Below, piece by piece: positions 1 to 8,195 of a stretch of 64,000 nucleotides of DNA. The notes under the pieces are model-generated. The model was given only the letters and a program-made list of their open reading frames with translations. It ran no database searches and was not told the origin of the DNA. The stretch lies in assembly GCF_001042475.2 (NCBI RefSeq), contig NZ_LECW02000035.1:1-64000 (forward strand), written 5' to 3'. The position numbers and the translations under genes are program-made. Origin of the DNA: Bacillus glycinifermentans (GTDB lineage Bacteria > Bacillota > Bacilli > Bacillales > Bacillaceae). Positions within the stretch are counted from its first letter, which is position 1, and every line of letters starts with the position of its first letter.

Positions 1-150
<150 letters not shown>

Positions 151-218
151 CCACAATTTAGCTGCTATATAGCTTGTTTTCTAACTGGTTTGTCTATTTG
201 GAATCGGGGAAAGTTTTA

Positions 219-258
219 AGGGGTGTATGAAAGCTTCGGTTTTCATGCGCCTCTTTTT
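219..258 (+). terminator. Rho-independent terminator of the collagen-like gene
   Basis: A stem of about 14 pairs (219-232 with 241-254, several G-U pairs) with a short loop is followed by a run of five T. It lies about 70 bases after the stop codon. Confidence 0.75.
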
Positions 259-283
259 ATGTACTGAAAGAAATACTTCACTT

Positions 284-318
284 AAAAAAGGACTGCCGAT
301 AAGCTAAGGCAATCCTTT
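284..318 (-). terminator. Terminator of the minus-strand glycosyltransferase
   Basis: An 11-pair stem (287-297 with 308-318) has its T run on the minus strand (A run at 284-289). The single non-Watson-Crick pair is a stable G-U pair only in the minus-strand transcript, which supports this orientation. It sits just past the stop of the gene ending at 334. Confidence 0.75.
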
Positions 319-333
319 CTTTTTATTGATCAA

Positions 334-2610
334 TCAAATTGTCAGTAAATGTTTGATATTCATTTTTATATCATCAATGTTTTGTTTATATGTTTCACCA
401 CCGGAGCTTAAACTCAAATCAAAGTAGTGCTCCATTTTTTCAATCAGCGGTTTGACGCACTTTTTCCTCTCTTCCTGATCAAGATGCTGTGTAAAGCTAT
501 TGCTTTGGTAATCAATTGCAGTGTCCGCATAGACTTTTCCAAGCGTGTAGTACTTCAGTGCGGCTCGCTCCCGCGGCTCCAGTTCATTCCATTTGATGTT
601 CGGCAGGTAGATTTCTTCGCTGAAATGGTTGATGATATACTCTATTACATAAATAATAGATGGAATTCGTTTAGCGACATTGTAGGTGAAATTATCCTGG
701 TGCCTGCGGTAGCAATAGGCAGGTTTGTGAACGTATCGGCGTTTCCAGCCGCGTTTGATGTTTACGATGCTGTTGAGCGCGTCACCGGCATATGGATTTT
801 TGGGATCGACCACCCAGGAGTAGTGATGCTTCCGGTAAAAAGACAGTTTGTATAGGCCGACCATTGGATAAACGCCGGAACCGCTTCTTTCAAAGGTCTT
901 GCGGACGGTTTCATCATCTGTATAAGGTTGATAGATCCAGCTCCCGATTCGATTTCCGTTCTTATCGACGAGCAAAAAGTCGCCGTACACATAATCCAAA
1001 TCCTCTTGTTCAAGAAAATATGTGATAAAATCAGCGAGCACTTCTTCATGCGCCAAATAGTCATCCGCGCTGATAGGCATAACATATTCTCCAGAAGCTT
1101 CTTCAAAAATTTCTGCAAATGCCGTATCCGCCATGCCGGAATTTTCGCGATGGCATATAGCCTTGATATGGGGGTATTTGTCTTGATATGCATTGATGAT
1201 GTCAAGCGAGTCGTCTGTAGAACAGTCATCTGCGATGATGATTTCGATGTTCGGGTGCGTTTGATTGAGCACAGATTGAAGGCATTGTTCCAAAAAACGG
1301 GCATAGTTGTAATTGACGATGCCGACCGTGATTTTAGGCGGATTCAGGAAGGCTGTCCGGGTTTTTGTTTTTGCGGGTTTGGCAAATCGGGAGACGGTTT
1401 CGTCAATTGTTTTCATTTGTTTTTCTAATGAATAATGTTCTTCGATAAAGGCGCGGTATTGATTTGATGAATAGTCGTCTTCAGTGACCATTTCGACGAG
1501 TTCATCAATCGTATTCCATACATAGGATTCATCATAGATCGTTTTGGCCCCGTAAAAATTGTGAACGAGCGGTTTCAGCCCTTTTGCCATTGCTTCCATT
1601 ACCGACATTTGCTGGCTTTCTAAAAGGCTTGTCGAAATCAGGTAATGCTTATCTTCCAAGTATTGATTAATATCGCTTTGCCAGCCGTCGATTTGAATGC
1701 TGTCTGTAAGGCCGAATTCCTCGATCATTTGCTGAAAATATAATTGATAGCGGATGTCTTGGTATCGGCCGGCAATAAATAGCTTGTATCTTGGATCTTT
1801 GTCATGGATGGCTTTAAACGCATGCAGAAGCAGCATGGGTCCTTTTTTATAATTGATGAATCCGACATAGGCGATATGAAACCCTTTTTCGCGTTCTCTA
1901 TACGTATACCGCTCTAAGTCAACTCCGTTTGGAATCGTCACGGTCTTCGTTTTATCCAGGCTTTTCACTTGCTTGACGATGTATTCCTCCATATGCTTAC
2001 CGTCAAAAATGACCTGATCAATGACATCCCAGCGAACCTGATAAGGATACGATGTAAAAGCCTCATAACTGTGAAGCCTGCAAATTAATGTTTTTTCATG
2101 AGCGAGAGGCAGTTTGCTTCCGTAAATGGTTAGGTTGTCGCACCATTCAAACCAGCAAATGTCCGCCCACTTCATCCCGTTGTCGATTTGTCTGAGATCT
2201 GTGATGATCAGTTTAAGTGTTCTGTATGATTTTGGTAGATGTTTGGCTACAGGGTGTATAAACGTATCTAAACCGGGTTTGACAAAAAAGACGATTTTCG
2301 GCCGAAGGCTTTCGACGCTTCGAAAAAGTCCGATTTTCTCCCGAAACAGTTTTTCTTTCTGTACTTTATCCATAAAAAGAGCGGCATCATCATACCATTC
2401 ACAGGCTTCTTGAATGCGGAGCTTTTTCTCATTGATAAAACCTAAACTGACCAACGAGGCAATCTCGAATGGATCGGTTTTCATTTTCTCCTCAATCAGC
2501 CGTTCAGCTTCGTCCCACCTGTTTTCATCTATCATTTCCATGATGCCGCTTTCCGTAACAGCGAGATCGAGTGAACACAACAGCAGTTCCAATTCATTGT
2601 TTTGGGTCAT
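334..2610 (-). CDS. Two-domain glycosyltransferase (GT4 fused to GT2)
   Basis: The protein has 758 residues. Residues 1-100 are helical and TPR-like. Residues about 105-400 form a GT-B fold of family GT4, with the retaining-enzyme E-x7-E signature (ESQQMSVMEAMAKG). Residues about 425-640 form an inverting GT2 domain with a nucleotide-binding start (VGIVNYNYARFLEQC) and a DxD-type metal site (ISADDY). One polypeptide could therefore add two successive sugars. The ATG at 2610 is preferred: an AGGAGG lies 6 bases upstream, while the TTG one codon earlier is too close. There is no signal peptide, so it acts in the cytosol. The gene is divergent from the next glycosyltransferase and ends facing the collagen-like gene. 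Donor and acceptor are unknown. Confidence 0.85.
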   Translation of the reverse strand: MTQNNELELLLCSLDLAVTESGIMEMIDENRWDEAERLIEEKMKTDPFEIASLVSLGFINEKKLRIQEACEWYDDAALFMDKVQKEKLFREKIGLFRSVESLRPKIVFFVKPGLDTFIHPVAKHLPKSYRTLKLIITDLRQIDNGMKWADICWFEWCDNLTIYGSKLPLAHEKTLICRLHSYEAFTSYPYQVRWDVIDQVIFDGKHMEEYIVKQVKSLDKTKTVTIPNGVDLERYTYREREKGFHIAYVGFINYKKGPMLLLHAFKAIHDKDPRYKLFIAGRYQDIRYQLYFQQMIEEFGLTDSIQIDGWQSDINQYLEDKHYLISTSLLESQQMSVMEAMAKGLKPLVHNFYGAKTIYDESYVWNTIDELVEMVTEDDYSSNQYRAFIEEHYSLEKQMKTIDETVSRFAKPAKTKTRTAFLNPPKITVGIVNYNYARFLEQCLQSVLNQTHPNIEIIIADDCSTDDSLDIINAYQDKYPHIKAICHRENSGMADTAFAEIFEEASGEYVMPISADDYLAHEEVLADFITYFLEQEDLDYVYGDFLLVDKNGNRIGSWIYQPYTDDETVRKTFERSGSGVYPMVGLYKLSFYRKHHYSWVVDPKNPYAGDALNSIVNIKRGWKRRYVHKPAYCYRRHQDNFTYNVAKRIPSIIYVIEYIINHFSEEIYLPNIKWNELEPRERAALKYYTLGKVYADTAIDYQSNSFTQHLDQEERKKCVKPLIEKMEHYFDLSLSSGGETYKQNIDDIKMNIKHLLTI

Positions 2611-2710
2611 CAAAATCCTCCTGTTAGACGTTGAATTACACTAATAATATCTATATTCACAAATAGAAAGAAGTTTCCGGGTGATCCATTGATTCATGAT
2701 AAGGACACAA

Positions 2711-2738
2711 ACAAGAAGCATCATGCTCTCATAATCTA
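2711..2738 (+). promoter_or_regulatory. Candidate sigma-K promoter
   Basis: ACA at 2711-2713, 16 bases, then CATAATCTA at 2730-2738. This fits the sigma-K pattern (AC, 16-17 bases, CATANNNTA) and lies about 35 bases upstream of the glycosyltransferase start at 2773. Confidence 0.5.
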
Positions 2739-2772
2739 TTGAAGTGAAAATAAAGATGAAGGAGTGAACGGT

Positions 2773-3855
2773 TTGATCACAATCAGCCTATGTATGATTG
2801 TTAAAAATGAAGAAGAAGTATTGGCAAGATGTCTTGATACCGTAAAAGACATCGTAGACGAAATCAATATCGTCGATACGGGATCGACCGATAAAACGGT
2901 GGAGATTGCGAAACAATACACAGACCGCGTCTTTTTCTTTGAGTGGATCGGCGATTTTGCAGCCGCCAGGAATGAATCGTTTAAGTATGCCACGAAAGAT
3001 TACATTCTATATCTTGATGCAGATGATGTCCTGCTTGAGAAAGACCGCAAGAAATTAAAAGAATTAAAAGAGACGCTCGATCCGTCCGTTGATTCGGTTT
3101 CGATGTATTATGACGCCGGAACGGATGAATTCGGAAACGTCACGTTACGATACCGCCGCAACCGCCTGGTTAAACGCGAGAAAAATTTTAAATGGAAAGG
3201 CGACTGCCACCAGTACCTGGAGGTTTACGGCAACATCATCAATGCTGATATTTCCGTAACGCATAAGAAAATCCGCCATTCCGTCGGACGGAATCTCAAT
3301 ATTTATCAAACGAAAATTGACCGCGGCGATGCGTTTTCTCCGAGAGACCATTTTTACTACGGAAACGAATTAAGAGAGAACGGGCATTATGAGAAGGCGA
3401 TCGAAAGCTATAATAAAAATATTGAAATGAAGGAAGGATGGATTGAGGACAAAGTATACGCCTGCATCAATAAAGCGGACTGCTACCGCTATCTCGGGGA
3501 TTTGGAAAATGAGCTCAGATCGCTGTTCCAGTCGTTTGAATTTTCGAAAACGCCGCGCGCGGAGACGTGCAGCCGGATCGGCTACAACTTTCAGCGCAGG
3601 CGGGAATATCAGGCGGCGATTTATTGGTATGATCAGGCGACAAAGCAGGTTCCAGACTCAAACAAATGGAGCTTTAGCTATCCGGCGTATTACACGTGGT
3701 ATCCGCACTTGCAAATGTGTGTGTGCTATTACAACTTGGGAGATTTTGAAAAGTCATATGAACATAATGAAGAGGCCAGAAAATATCGTCCGGAGGATAA
3801 GTCCGTCCTTCATAATAAACAGTTGCTTGAAGGAAAATTAGGCATAAAAAAATAA
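2773..3855 (+). CDS. GT2 glycosyltransferase with C-terminal TPR-like region
   Basis: The protein has 360 residues. The N-terminal 200 residues are a GT2 domain: a start motif ITISLCMIVKNEE, the VDTGSTDKT nucleotide-site loop, and LDADD as the metal-binding DxD. Residues about 200-355 are helical repeats (FYYGNELRENGHYEKAIESYNKNI and later units) typical of TPRs. The arrangement resembles the SunS-type family, which glycosylates peptides and proteins, with TPRs contacting the acceptor. TTG at 2773 is the likely start: the AAGGAG at 2759-2764 overlaps the in-frame GTG at 2764 but sits 8 bases before the TTG. No signal peptide is seen. The context points to a spore-surface protein acceptor, which is inference. 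Confidence 0.85.
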   Translation: MITISLCMIVKNEEEVLARCLDTVKDIVDEINIVDTGSTDKTVEIAKQYTDRVFFFEWIGDFAAARNESFKYATKDYILYLDADDVLLEKDRKKLKELKETLDPSVDSVSMYYDAGTDEFGNVTLRYRRNRLVKREKNFKWKGDCHQYLEVYGNIINADISVTHKKIRHSVGRNLNIYQTKIDRGDAFSPRDHFYYGNELRENGHYEKAIESYNKNIEMKEGWIEDKVYACINKADCYRYLGDLENELRSLFQSFEFSKTPRAETCSRIGYNFQRRREYQAAIYWYDQATKQVPDSNKWSFSYPAYYTWYPHLQMCVCYYNLGDFEKSYEHNEEARKYRPEDKSVLHNKQLLEGKLGIKK

Positions 3856-3862
3856 TCGGGGA

Positions 3863-3894
3863 AAAGCTTACTTTTAAAAAGTAGGCTTTCTTTT
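3863..3894 (+). terminator. Rho-independent terminator
   Basis: A stem (3863-3874 with 3878-3889, one G-U pair) is followed by TCTTTT, 8 bases after the stop of the GT2-TPR gene. Confidence 0.7.
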
Positions 3895-3925
3895 ATGCGG
3901 CGGGTGGCAATTTGCAGCGCGACAT

Positions 3926-3934
3926 CATAAATTA
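3926..3934 (+). promoter_or_regulatory. Candidate sigma-K -10 element
   Basis: CATAAATTA matches CATANNNTA and lies 38 bases before the proposed CTG start of the next gene. At the expected -35 position there is GCA rather than ACA, so the match is partial. Confidence 0.35.
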
Positions 3935-3971
3935 TTCCAAATCAAGCTGAATAACGAAGGAGGGCTCAAAG

Positions 3972-5696
3972 CTGCGCGATATCTACCTTTCATTTGGCGG
4001 CCGTGCCAGGATCATAACGGATGAGCCGTTATTGACAGCATTGGAAAATACGTTCACGATCGAGTTTTGGGCAAAGCCTGAGGCTGAGACTTTACACGAT
4101 TTCCGGTTCGCCGTTACGCCGATTTCCGGAGCCTATGGGGACGGCGATGATTCACGGGCCGGTGTGGGTGTGGCCGTTGGAACGGACGGCGTTGTCATAT
4201 ATGAGCATACAGCAGACGACCTGGCCGCTGTTTTGCATTGTGCCGCGTCGCTCTATGATTGGATGCACATCGCTGTTGTATATGATGATAAAGTGCCGTC
4301 CATTTATATCAATGGAGCGTTTGCCGCAAAGGGTACTGTCAGCCGAAGCGATGCGGCGGTTCCGTCAGGCGTGTTCGGGGGAATGAAGACGGGCGGCTTT
4401 TATGAGGGAGGCCTGAAAGAAATAAGAGTGTGGAAGGCAGCAAAAACACAAGCGGAGCTCAAACGGCACATCAATCAGAAACTTCACGGAGATGAATCAG
4501 GCCTTTTCAGGTATTGGAAATTGGACGAAGGAGCTGGGGACACGGTCAGAGATTCGGTCAATCATCTTCACGGAACGATTGTAAAAGCGAAATGGCAGAC
4601 GTCTCATTCGCCGGCTCCGCTAAACATCCTGTTTGCGTACATCGTACCGAGCGGAGGGATTGAAACGCTAAACAGGCAGCGCTACTATGGATTGGCTAAA
4701 CATATGGTTAACTGTCATTTTTTATACACAACAGACGGGATCGGTCTGCAAAATGAGCTCGATACGTCAATCTTTGTCACGAACAGTGATGAAGAAATTA
4801 AACAGATCATGTATGAGGGGAATTATGACGCGATCGTCGTCAGCTCGGATGTTCGGCTGGCGAAAAGACTGCGCAATCTCGGATACCAAGGGATTCTGAT
4901 TTATGAAATTCAAGGGGCGGGGATCAACAAGGAATACATCGGCCAATATATTAAACATTTCGCTTACGAGGTAGTTCAGAAGGAATGTGACGCCGTACTG
5001 CACCCGCCGACGCCGCACCTCGTCAAAGCGATCAATACGTATTTTCCAGCTAAGAAAAAGTTTTGTTTGCAAAATTGTTTTCATACGAAAGAATTTCACT
5101 ATCAAGTCCATCCTTTAGAAAAAAAACCGGTGATCGGCTGGGTGGGGAGGCTTGAAGACAATAAAAACTGGCGGGAGTTTTTGTTGATCGGAGCGGAATT
5201 TATCAAAGAAAATCCTGCGGTCAAGCTATGGATGTTCGAAGACAGTACCTTATCGAGAGCAACGGAGAGAAACGCCTTTGAACAAAAACTCAAAGAGCTG
5301 AATATCAGCCGGAATGTTGAGATTTTTGCCAATCAGCCCCATCGTAAAATGGCGGAATACCTCTCCATCATCGGCGATTCCGGCGGCTTTTTGTGTTCTA
5401 CATCAAAAGTGGAAGGGTTCGGGTATGCGGTTCTAGAAGCCATGGTTTGCAGATGCCCCGTCCTGTCTTCGGACTCGGACGGCGTGCGCAATTTTATCGA
5501 CCACAACGTGACGGGGAAATTCTATCCGTCAGGCAGCATTGAAGAAGCGGTCAAAGAAGGGAAAGAATTGATGGATAATCTAGCTTTAAGAGAAGAGATC
5601 AGACAAAATGCCGTCAAACACATTGAAACGAATTTTTCTCCGGACAAATACGCAGAAGAATTCTTACGCATGATAAAAAAACTCAAAAAAGGGTGA
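3972..5696 (+). CDS. LamG/concanavalin-like domain fused to GT4 glycosyltransferase, probable CTG start
   Basis: The protein has 574 residues from the proposed start. Residues 1-190 form a laminin-G / concanavalin A-like lectin fold (FTIEFWAKP near the start, then IKEIRVWKAAKTQAEL and YWKLDEGAGD). Residues about 215-570 form a GT4 domain, beginning NILFAYIVPSGGIETLNRQR and carrying the E-x7-E signature (KVEGFGYAVLEAM). The frame is open back to a TGA at 3948. The only start codons with a ribosome site are CTG at 3972 (AAGGAGG at 3957-3963, 8-base gap) and, without one, TTG at 4032. Starting at 4032 would cut off the first strand of the lectin fold (RDIYLSFGG). A carbohydrate-binding domain on a cytosolic transferase is unusual and may hold the growing glycan. 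Confidence 0.8.
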   Translation: MRDIYLSFGGRARIITDEPLLTALENTFTIEFWAKPEAETLHDFRFAVTPISGAYGDGDDSRAGVGVAVGTDGVVIYEHTADDLAAVLHCAASLYDWMHIAVVYDDKVPSIYINGAFAAKGTVSRSDAAVPSGVFGGMKTGGFYEGGLKEIRVWKAAKTQAELKRHINQKLHGDESGLFRYWKLDEGAGDTVRDSVNHLHGTIVKAKWQTSHSPAPLNILFAYIVPSGGIETLNRQRYYGLAKHMVNCHFLYTTDGIGLQNELDTSIFVTNSDEEIKQIMYEGNYDAIVVSSDVRLAKRLRNLGYQGILIYEIQGAGINKEYIGQYIKHFAYEVVQKECDAVLHPPTPHLVKAINTYFPAKKKFCLQNCFHTKEFHYQVHPLEKKPVIGWVGRLEDNKNWREFLLIGAEFIKENPAVKLWMFEDSTLSRATERNAFEQKLKELNISRNVEIFANQPHRKMAEYLSIIGDSGGFLCSTSKVEGFGYAVLEAMVCRCPVLSSDSDGVRNFIDHNVTGKFYPSGSIEEAVKEGKELMDNLALREEIRQNAVKHIETNFSPDKYAEEFLRMIKKLKKG

Positions 5697-5701
5697 AAGT
5701 C

Positions 5702-5729
5702 AATATCCCTCTGAATTCAGAGGGATATT
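5702..5729. terminator. Bidirectional terminator between convergent glycosyltransferase genes
   Basis: A perfect 28-base palindrome centred on GAATTC lies between the stops at 5696 and 5732. The T tract on the plus side is interrupted, so efficiency is uncertain. Confidence 0.6.
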
Positions 5730-5731
5730 TG

Positions 5732-6931
5732 TCATTTCTTTAAAATGCCGTCAAGCGTTTCCGTATGATATATCTGGCCGAATGCCGGTTCGTTTTCCGG
5801 GAGGACGGCACGATGGCTGACTTGCCCTTTATCGTTGACAAAAAAGATGATATGCTTTGCGTCGGCGCCCCTCGCTTTGTATTGAAGATAATAATGAAAC
5901 AAACGATTCAGCATCACGTGATTCGAAGGAAAAGCGCCTTTTCCGTAAAGCATGGAGAGCGGTGCATCGGCATTTTGGATTCCGGTTAAAATAGCGGTGT
6001 CTTCAGAGGCACCCGGAATATGGAGAAAGGTCAGCCGCGGATCTTCAATTCCTTTAAGCGCTTTGGACGCCGATTGATCAGGCGTTGTATCAAGCACTGT
6101 AATCTGATAATTGCTGAACGTCTGTTCAAGGAGCCGCTCCAGTTGATCGATCGTTTGCAGAGATCCGTCAGAAACCGGATAGATGACCGTCAGCTCACAC
6201 GGAATGTTCCGCCGCTTTCTGGCCTCGAGCTTTGCAAGGTTTAGCGCATGGCGAAATCTGCGATGCTGCTCCTTTGAGTGCCTTAGCTGCGCCGATACGC
6301 TCAATGGGGAATTGACCCGGTACGCCGCAAACACCTCCGGAATGTACACAATATCGCAATGTTCGGTCAGCCGCAGCCAATATTCATAATCTTCGACGGG
6401 CCACAGCTGATATCCGCCCGTTTTTGCCGCCGCTTTTGATGTGTACATAAAAGAGGCGCCGATAAAGCAATTATCAAGCAGCGTTTCCTTCGGCTGCCCC
6501 TGATAATTGGAAAATTGCTCTCTTAGGATGGTGCCTTTGTGGTCAATATGGTGAAAATTGCTGTAGGATAAACCGACGTTTTCCGGCGCGTTTTCCAGCG
6601 CGTTCCGATGCTTTTCGATAAATTCCGGATCATACACATTATCGCTGGACACCCATGTTAAGTAACGAATCGATTCAAACTTCTGCAAATAGTTGAAACC
6701 GGTATTTAATGCTGTTGCGATCCCTTCATTTTTCTCCTTTTCAATCAGATGAACTCTTCCGTCTCCTTCGGTTTCGCGTTTGATGATCTCGATATGATCG
6801 GCCGGTGCCCCGTCAGATACGACGACAAAATAATAGTTTGTAAAGCTTTGCTCAAGCACCGATTTTAGCGCAAGTTTCAAATAGTCATGATTCTGTTTAT
6901 ACACGGGCATGACAATTCCGACATCCCTCAT
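5732..6931 (-). CDS. GT2-family glycosyltransferase with second nucleotide-sugar-like domain
   Basis: The protein has 399 residues. The first 230 form a GT2 domain: DVGIVMPVYKQNHDYLKLAL, the VVSDGAP loop, WVSSDNVYDP as the metal-site strand, and a Trp/Glu-rich acceptor loop (LWPVEDYEYWLRLTEH). Residues about 245-395 start like a second, degenerate GT2 half (ELTVIYPVSDGS) without a visible DxD, so only the first is likely catalytic. The second ATG (6931) is chosen because AGAGGG abuts the first ATG but lies 6 bases from the second. It is convergent with the LamG-GT4 gene and divergent from the aminotransferase operon. Confidence 0.8.
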   Translation of the reverse strand: MRDVGIVMPVYKQNHDYLKLALKSVLEQSFTNYYFVVVSDGAPADHIEIIKRETEGDGRVHLIEKEKNEGIATALNTGFNYLQKFESIRYLTWVSSDNVYDPEFIEKHRNALENAPENVGLSYSNFHHIDHKGTILREQFSNYQGQPKETLLDNCFIGASFMYTSKAAAKTGGYQLWPVEDYEYWLRLTEHCDIVYIPEVFAAYRVNSPLSVSAQLRHSKEQHRRFRHALNLAKLEARKRRNIPCELTVIYPVSDGSLQTIDQLERLLEQTFSNYQITVLDTTPDQSASKALKGIEDPRLTFLHIPGASEDTAILTGIQNADAPLSMLYGKGAFPSNHVMLNRLFHYYLQYKARGADAKHIIFFVNDKGQVSHRAVLPENEPAFGQIYHTETLDGILKK

Positions 6932-6971
6932 TTGCATCCCTCTTTAGCTTCAAATTTTCAAACCCTCTTGA

Positions 6972-6980
6972 TAGATTATG
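6972..6980 (-). promoter_or_regulatory. Candidate sigma-K -10 element, minus strand
   Basis: CATAATCTA on the minus strand matches CATANNNTA and is the same nonamer found at 2730-2738. It lies about 40 bases upstream of the GT2 start at 6931. The -35 region has no clear AC. Confidence 0.35.
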
Positions 6981-7026
6981 TTGTTCTTCATTTTGCTGAT
7001 ATGGGCTTTTCGCCGCTACAGCCGTG

Positions 7027-7054
7027 ACAAGTTCGGAACGTCACACATAAATTA
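7027..7054 (+). promoter_or_regulatory. Candidate sigma-K promoter of the aminotransferase operon
   Basis: ACA at 7027-7029, exactly 16 bases, then CATAAATTA at 7046-7054, about 30 bases upstream of the ATG at 7086. The -10 nonamer is identical to that at 3926-3934. Confidence 0.5.
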
Positions 7055-7085
7055 TTGGGAACTTTCTCTTGAAGGAGGAATCGGG

Positions 7086-8195
7086 ATGATCCCGTTAATC
7101 AATTTGAAACGGCAGTTTCAAACGGTAAAACAAGATATGTTAAAAGAGTTTGAGCGGGTATTGGACAGCGGGCAGTATATATTGGGGCCGAAAGTCAAAG
7201 AGCTGGAGAAGAAAACGGCCGAAAAGCTCGGCGTGCGGGATGCCGTGGCGGTGGCAAACGGAACGGATGCTTTAGTGCTGACGCTGAAAGCGTTCGGCAT
7301 CGGAAAGGGGGATGAAGTGATCACAACGCCGTTCACCTTTTTCGCAACCGCAGAAGCTGTCTCAAGGGTCGGGGCGACCCCTGTGTTTGCAGACGTCGAC
7401 CGCGGCACATACAATCTCGATCCGGCAAAAATAGAAGAAAACATCACACCGGCTACAAAAGCGATCATTCCCGTTCATATTTTCGGCCAGCCGGCTGATA
7501 TGGACGAGATCAATGCGATCGCCAAAAAGCACGGACTGATTGTGATTGAAGACGCCTGCCAGGCCTTCGGCGCGGAATACAAAGGCCGTCCCGCAGGCAG
7601 CATCGGGGATGCGGCCTGTTTCTCATTTTTTCCTACGAAAAATTTAGGCACGCTGGGCGACGGGGGAATGGTGACAATGTCCGACCCTGAAGCAGCCAGA
7701 CGTGTAAGGACGCTCAGAACGCATGGTACAAGCAAAAAATACTTTCACGACAAAATCGGTTTTAACAGCCGGCTTGATGAACTGCACGCGGCCGCCTTGC
7801 TCATTCTGCTTGAAAAAATCGACGGCTGGAATGAACAAAGAAGAAAGGTCGCCGGCAAGTACCGGGAGGCATTGAAAGAGGCCTCACATCTGACGCTGCC
7901 GACAGAAAAAGAAGACCGATCCCACATCTACCACCTCTTCTGCATCGGGGCAGAAAACCGCGAAGAGATCATGCAGGCGCTGGACACCCGGCAGATCCAT
8001 TCAGGCATATACTATCCTTGCTGTCTTCATCTTCAGGATGTCTACTCTTCATTGCAATACAAAAAAGGAGATTTCCCGGTGGCCGAATCATTGTCTGACA
8101 CGCTTTTTGCGATTCCGATGGACCCTTTCCTTACAAGCGATGAACAGGATCAGATCATCTCCGTGCTGCTAGCAAAAGGGGGAGGGGAGACGTGA
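7086..8195 (+). CDS. DegT/DnrJ/EryC1/StrS nucleotide-sugar aminotransferase (WbpE-like)
   Basis: A 369-residue PLP-dependent sugar aminotransferase. It opens with MIPLINLKRQFQTVKQDM, has the GTDALVLTLKAFGIGKGDEV cofactor region, VIEDACQAFGA (Asp binding the pyridine nitrogen), and the Schiff-base lysine in FSFFPTKNLGTLGDGG. The ATG at 7086 has GGAGG 7 bases upstream, and earlier in-frame starts lack a ribosome site. It overlaps the next gene by 4 bases. With the dehydrogenases downstream it fits the step converting a UDP-3-keto-GlcNAc-uronic acid to the 3-amino sugar, as WbpE/WlbC do. The substrate is inferred from this neighbourhood. Confidence 0.88.
   Translation: MIPLINLKRQFQTVKQDMLKEFERVLDSGQYILGPKVKELEKKTAEKLGVRDAVAVANGTDALVLTLKAFGIGKGDEVITTPFTFFATAEAVSRVGATPVFADVDRGTYNLDPAKIEENITPATKAIIPVHIFGQPADMDEINAIAKKHGLIVIEDACQAFGAEYKGRPAGSIGDAACFSFFPTKNLGTLGDGGMVTMSDPEAARRVRTLRTHGTSKKYFHDKIGFNSRLDELHAAALLILLEKIDGWNEQRRKVAGKYREALKEASHLTLPTEKEDRSHIYHLFCIGAENREEIMQALDTRQIHSGIYYPCCLHLQDVYSSLQYKKGDFPVAESLSDTLFAIPMDPFLTSDEQDQIISVLLAKGGGET

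Noticed and set aside
762..1304. 180-codon minus-strand frame inside the GT4-GT2 gene
   Set aside because: Out-of-frame shadow; the host gene's GT2 domain is intact through this region.
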